A stretch of 5,412 nt of DNA from Minisyncoccota bacterium (GTDB lineage: Bacteria > Patescibacteriota > Minisyncoccia > Minisyncoccales > CG1-02-41-26), in NCBI GenBank assembly GCA_028715435.1, contig JAQURU010000048.1, forward strand, positions 1 through 5,412, given 5' to 3'. The notes under the pieces were generated by a model that saw nothing but the letters and a program-made list of their open reading frames with translations, was not told where the DNA came from and made no database searches. The number at the start of each line of letters is the position of its first letter. Position 1 is the stretch's first letter. Of the stretch, positions 4,954-5,412 are shown piece by piece. The position numbers and the translations under genes were made by a program.

Positions 4954-5412
4954 TTAATAAGACGTTTTTAACTTTTGCTCTTTATTAAACCTGTCAATTG
5001 CCAAACTAATAAGCTTATCGAGCAATTCAGTATAAGATATTCCACTAACCTCCCATAGCTTTGGATACATGCTTATTTTGGTAAAACCGGGAATTGTATT
5101 GATTTCATTGATGATCACCTCTCCATTGTTTTTAACAAAAAAGTCAACTCTGCCCATACCTTCACAGCCCAGAACTTGAAACGTTCTAATTGCCAACTCG
5201 CGCACTTTTTTTGTTGTTTCTTTTGGCAAATCAGCTGGTATCTTTAATAAAGCACCGTCTTCATCTAAATACTTAGCTTCATAGTCATAAAATTCATGGG
5301 TTGGGATAACTTCTCCAGGCAAAGAGGCAATTGGGTTTTCATTGCCTAAAACCGAACACTCCACTTCCCTGCCCACAATATTTTCTTCAATTATTATCTT
5401 GTAGATCGGAAG
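4954..5412 (-). CDS. ddl: D-alanine--D-alanine ligase, 3' part (5' end cut by contig edge)
   Basis: Cytoplasmic ATP-grasp enzyme that joins two D-Ala for the peptidoglycan precursor stem. The frame is open to the window edge, giving about 150 C-terminal residues, less than half of a usual Ddl. Visible hallmarks are IIIEENIVGREVECSVLGN of the ATP-grasp core, the FYDYEAKY loop typical of D-Ala-D-Ala rather than VanA-type D-Ala-D-Lac ligases, the metal-binding Asp in GMGRVDFF, and the Glu and Asn of NEINTIPGFT. The start is off-window; the GTG at 5376 lies mid-domain and is not the real start. The first three codons at the edge (LPI) fit the family poorly and coincide with an adapter-like sequence, so the trustworthy part ends near 5402. 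ftsQ follows after one base. Confidence 0.93.
   Translation of the reverse strand, partial: LPIYKIIIEENIVGREVECSVLGNENPIASLPGEVIPTHEFYDYEAKYLDEDGALLKIPADLPKETTKKVRELAIRTFQVLGCEGMGRVDFFVKNNGEVIINEINTIPGFTKISMYPKLWEVSGISYTELLDKLISLAIDRFNKEQKLKTSY
5403..5412. other. Probable residual Illumina adapter at the contig end
   Basis: The final ten bases, AGATCGGAAG, equal the first ten bases of the standard Illumina TruSeq adapter. They sit exactly at the sequence end, inside the ddl frame, where they encode residues that do not fit the family. A chance 10-base match at that exact position is unlikely, so this is probably an assembly or trimming artefact. Confidence 0.75.

Noticed and set aside
5374..5376. 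GTG as a possible start of a short Ddl protein
   Set aside because: The frame and conserved ATP-grasp residues continue upstream to the window edge, so the gene is truncated by the contig end rather than starting here.
1..5412. CRISPR array, tRNA, rRNA, riboswitch or insertion sequence
   Set aside because: No regularly spaced repeats, no cloverleaf-like or rRNA-like segments, no transposase, and noncoding space is limited to about 100-140 nt gaps.

Overview
The window is an AT-rich bacterial contig end carrying five complete genes, one gene cut by the contig edge, and a short 3' gene remnant. The AT-rich sequence, compact genes, A/T-only leaders without Shine-Dalgarno motifs, and the style of the DnaK and CorA proteins suggest a Patescibacteria/CPR bacterium, perhaps Parcubacteria-like. 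This assignment is inference: no rRNA or other decisive marker is present. All complete genes stop with TAA, and nothing points to an altered genetic code.

Layout, left to right. (1) Positions 3-92 hold the last 29 codons of an unidentified + strand gene. (2) An AU-rich repeat with nested inverted arms (101-193) separates it from the convergent dnaK. (3) A minus-strand heat-shock operon runs leftward from about 3082: an HTH-HNH protein gene (3067-2603), grpE (2598-2119) and dnaK (2086-191). It starts from a consensus promoter (TTGACA, 16 nt, TATAAT) overlapped by an inverted repeat closely resembling the CIRCE operator of the HrcA repressor. No hrcA or dnaJ is present; the HTH-HNH gene occupies the place where hrcA often sits. 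(4) A 141-nt divergent intergenic region separates this operon from a + strand CorA-type metal transporter gene (3209-4120), which has two stacked extended -10 elements directly before its ATG. (5) Convergent with corA, with a 4-nt gap, are ftsQ (4952-4125) and the 3' part of ddl (window end to 4954), a ddl-ftsQ pair as in division and cell-wall clusters. A hairpin plus T-tract, likely the corA terminator, is embedded in the ftsQ coding sequence.

Functionally, GrpE and DnaK form the Hsp70 chaperone core. Ddl makes D-Ala-D-Ala for peptidoglycan and FtsQ scaffolds the divisome, so that operon couples wall precursor synthesis with division. CorA handles divalent cations independently. The most unusual elements are the HTH-HNH gene at the head of the chaperone operon, with one HNH active-site position changed to Arg, the CIRCE-like operator with an 8-nt spacer, and the absence of Shine-Dalgarno motifs at all five visible starts. 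The last ten bases match the start of the common Illumina adapter and are probably not genomic.
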